A stretch of DNA of 9,045 nt from an uncultured Clostridia bacterium (GTDB lineage: Bacteria > Bacillota_A > Clostridia > TANB77 > CAG-508): contig CANQZT010000055.1 in NCBI GenBank assembly GCA_947628335.1, forward strand, positions 1 to 9,045, read 5' to 3'. Below are positions 7,335-9,045 of this stretch, one piece after another (positions within the stretch are counted from its first letter, which is position 1; each line of letters starts with the position of its first letter). The notes below the pieces were generated by a model. The model was not told the DNA's origin. It did no database searches and worked only from the letters and a program-made list of their open reading frames with translations. Made by a program: the position numbers and the translations under genes.

Positions 7335-9045
7335 ATGAATAAAAAAAGAGTGTTGTATGAAGCCGAAAAGTATAGAGATATTAGAGAAATGATAAATAGG
7401 ACTGTTGAAAAATATCCTGATAATATAGCTTTTATAATTAAAGAAAAGGAAGTTAAGTACAAAAATATTACTTATAAAATGTTAGATAGAGATATAAAAA
7501 GATTGGGGACTGCATTAATAGATTTAGGATTAGAGAAAAAAAGAATTGCTATTATTGCAAATAACAGATATGAATGGTGTTTAGCATATATTGCAACTTT
7601 GTGTGGTGTAGGAATTGTTGTTCCATTAGATAAATCATTACCAGATGGAGAAATTGAAAGTTCATTAAAAAGAAGTTATGCAAATGCAGTTATTTTTGAA
7701 GAAAAATACATGAATATAATGGAGAAGATTAAACAAAATGGTGACAATAATATTGAAAAGTACATAAGTATGGATAAAACAGACAAGGAAGGATTTGTAA
7801 ACTTTAGTGATTTATTAGATCAAGGAGAAGAACTGTTAAATAAAGGAGATAATAGATTTGAAAATACAGAAATTAATCCTGAGGAAATGAATATAATTCT
7901 TTTTACTTCGGGGACTACTTCGGCATCAAAAGCAGTTATGTTATCACAAAAGAATATAGTTTCTAATATACATGATTTAAACTCAATTATAAAGATATAT
8001 CCAACAGATAGGAATATGGCTTTTTTACCACTTCATCATACATTTGGTTCTACTGGATTGTTATTTTTTATAAGCAATGGTGTAAGTAATGTTTTTTGTG
8101 ATGGATTAAAGTATATTCAAAAGAACTTACAAGAATATAAAGTTACAGTTTTTGTTTGTGTGCCTTTACTATTAGAAGCGATGAATAAAAGAATTTTAAA
8201 AGAAATTGATAAACAAGGAAAAACTAAATTAATAAACAGGGCTAAAAAAATTACAAAATTTTTATTAAAGTTTAAAATAGATATTAGAAGATTTGTATTT
8301 AAGGATATAATAAATCAATTAGGTGGCTTAAGAATGGCAGTAAGTGGGGCTGCAGCAATAGATAAAAAAGTAGTGGAAGATTTTACAGATTTTGGAATAA
8401 AGACAGTACAAGGATATGGTCTTACAGAAACTTCTCCTGTTATTATAGCAGAAAATGATGAAAATATAAGATTTGGTTCAGTAGGTTTTCCTTTAAAAAG
8501 TGTTGATATAAAAATTGATAATCCAAATGAACAGGGAATAGGAGAGATTGTTGCAAAGGGTCCCAATGTTATGCTAGGCTATTTTGAAAATGAAGAAGCG
8601 ACAAATGAAGTTTTAAAAGATGGATGGTTTCATACTGGTGATTTGGGATATATGGATAAAGACGGATTTATATTTATTACAGGAAGAAAAAAGAATGTAA
8701 TTGTAATGAAGAATGGAAAGAATATTTACCCTGAAGAGTTAGAAGCATTAATTACAGAATTGCCTTATGTTGCAGAAAATATGGTGTTTGGTATTCCGAC
8801 AAAAGATGATGATTTAGACCTTGCAGCCAAAATTGTATACAATAAAGATTATGTACAAGAAATATTTGGTAATTTAACTCAAGAAGAGATAAAACAAATG
8901 ATATGGCAAGATATAAAGAAGATAAATAAAACAATGCCACCATATAAATACATAAGGGATATTATTGTAACAGATGAACCTATGATTAAAACAACAACAC
9001 AAAAGGTAAAACGTTTTGAAGAGATAAAGAAAATATTAGAAGATA
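7335..9045 (+). CDS. AMP-forming long-chain acyl-CoA synthetase (3' end outside window)
   Basis: This is an ANL-superfamily adenylating enzyme, probably long-chain fatty acid-CoA ligase. It activates a carboxylate with ATP and transfers the acyl group to a thiol. ATG 7335 follows AAGGAGAG (7323-7330), and 570 codons stay open to the window edge. Motifs are TSGTTSASKAVML (P-loop, from residue 191), LPLHHTFG (A4), VSGAAAI, GYGLTETSP (360-368), WFHTGDLGY with Asp436, ITGRKKN with Arg451, KNIYPEELE, and KTTTQKVKR with the probable catalytic lysine Lys557. The P-loop has Ser-Ala-Ser where the canonical form has Gly-x-Pro, a variant I recall from clostridial relatives. There is no signal peptide or clear membrane span, so it is cytosolic or peripheral. 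Only a short tail should be missing. The exact substrate cannot be read from the sequence; an acyl-ACP synthetase role is an alternative. Confidence 0.9.
   Translation, partial: MNKKRVLYEAEKYRDIREMINRTVEKYPDNIAFIIKEKEVKYKNITYKMLDRDIKRLGTALIDLGLEKKRIAIIANNRYEWCLAYIATLCGVGIVVPLDKSLPDGEIESSLKRSYANAVIFEEKYMNIMEKIKQNGDNNIEKYISMDKTDKEGFVNFSDLLDQGEELLNKGDNRFENTEINPEEMNIILFTSGTTSASKAVMLSQKNIVSNIHDLNSIIKIYPTDRNMAFLPLHHTFGSTGLLFFISNGVSNVFCDGLKYIQKNLQEYKVTVFVCVPLLLEAMNKRILKEIDKQGKTKLINRAKKITKFLLKFKIDIRRFVFKDIINQLGGLRMAVSGAAAIDKKVVEDFTDFGIKTVQGYGLTETSPVIIAENDENIRFGSVGFPLKSVDIKIDNPNEQGIGEIVAKGPNVMLGYFENEEATNEVLKDGWFHTGDLGYMDKDGFIFITGRKKNVIVMKNGKNIYPEELEALITELPYVAENMVFGIPTKDDDLDLAAKIVYNKDYVQEIFGNLTQEEIKQMIWQDIKKINKTMPPYKYIRDIIVTDEPMIKTTTQKVKRFEEIKKILED

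Noticed and set aside
7250..7462. Minus-strand open frame across the lysozyme/acyl-CoA synthetase gap, and others at 8315-8566 and 8752-8943
   Set aside because: They overlap the acyl-CoA synthetase reading frame with its clear motifs, and have no start signals or recognisable products.

Overview
The window is a very AT-rich, gene-dense, entirely plus-strand stretch of a low-GC Bacillota-type genome, most like an anaerobic clostridial relative. The reasons are strong AGGAGG-type ribosome binding sites, dominance of ATA/AGA/TTA codons, a SUF iron-sulfur system of the SufU (not SufE/SufA) type, and clostridial-looking MnmA and acyl-CoA synthetase sequences. Species cannot be fixed from the sequence alone.

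Layout. Positions 1-5895 form one compact operon: sufC (5' end cut off by the window), sufB, sufD, sufS, sufU and mnmA. Gaps are 31 bases or less, and there are overlaps at sufD/sufS (ATGA) and sufU/mnmA (11 bases). A hairpin with a T-run at 5931-5961 closes it. Next comes a secreted GH25 muramidase with three LysM repeats (5986-7242). Last is a long-chain acyl-CoA synthetase-like AMP-binding enzyme (7335 onward) that is open at the right edge but complete through its catalytic A10 lysine.

How the genes work together. SufS takes sulfur from cysteine, SufU accepts it, and SufB-SufC2-SufD assembles a cluster using ATP hydrolysed by SufC. MnmA uses activated sulfur to thiolate tRNA wobble uridine. 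Its tight translational coupling to sufU suggests the same SufS/SufU relay feeds both Fe-S assembly and tRNA thiolation. The lysozyme and acyl-CoA synthetase genes are probably separate transcription units with no obvious link to SUF.

Main anomaly. sufD is broken by a +1 frameshift at position 2996, in the only in-frame CGG codon I found in the window, directly followed by TAA. Dropping the C restores the family-typical Asn-Gly-Asn-His stretch. The break lies just before the conserved histidine that matters for cluster assembly. It may be a sequencing error, a real mutation, or recoding at a hungry codon. The rest of the window looks like ordinary housekeeping DNA; I saw no mobile element, CRISPR array, RNA gene or defence system.
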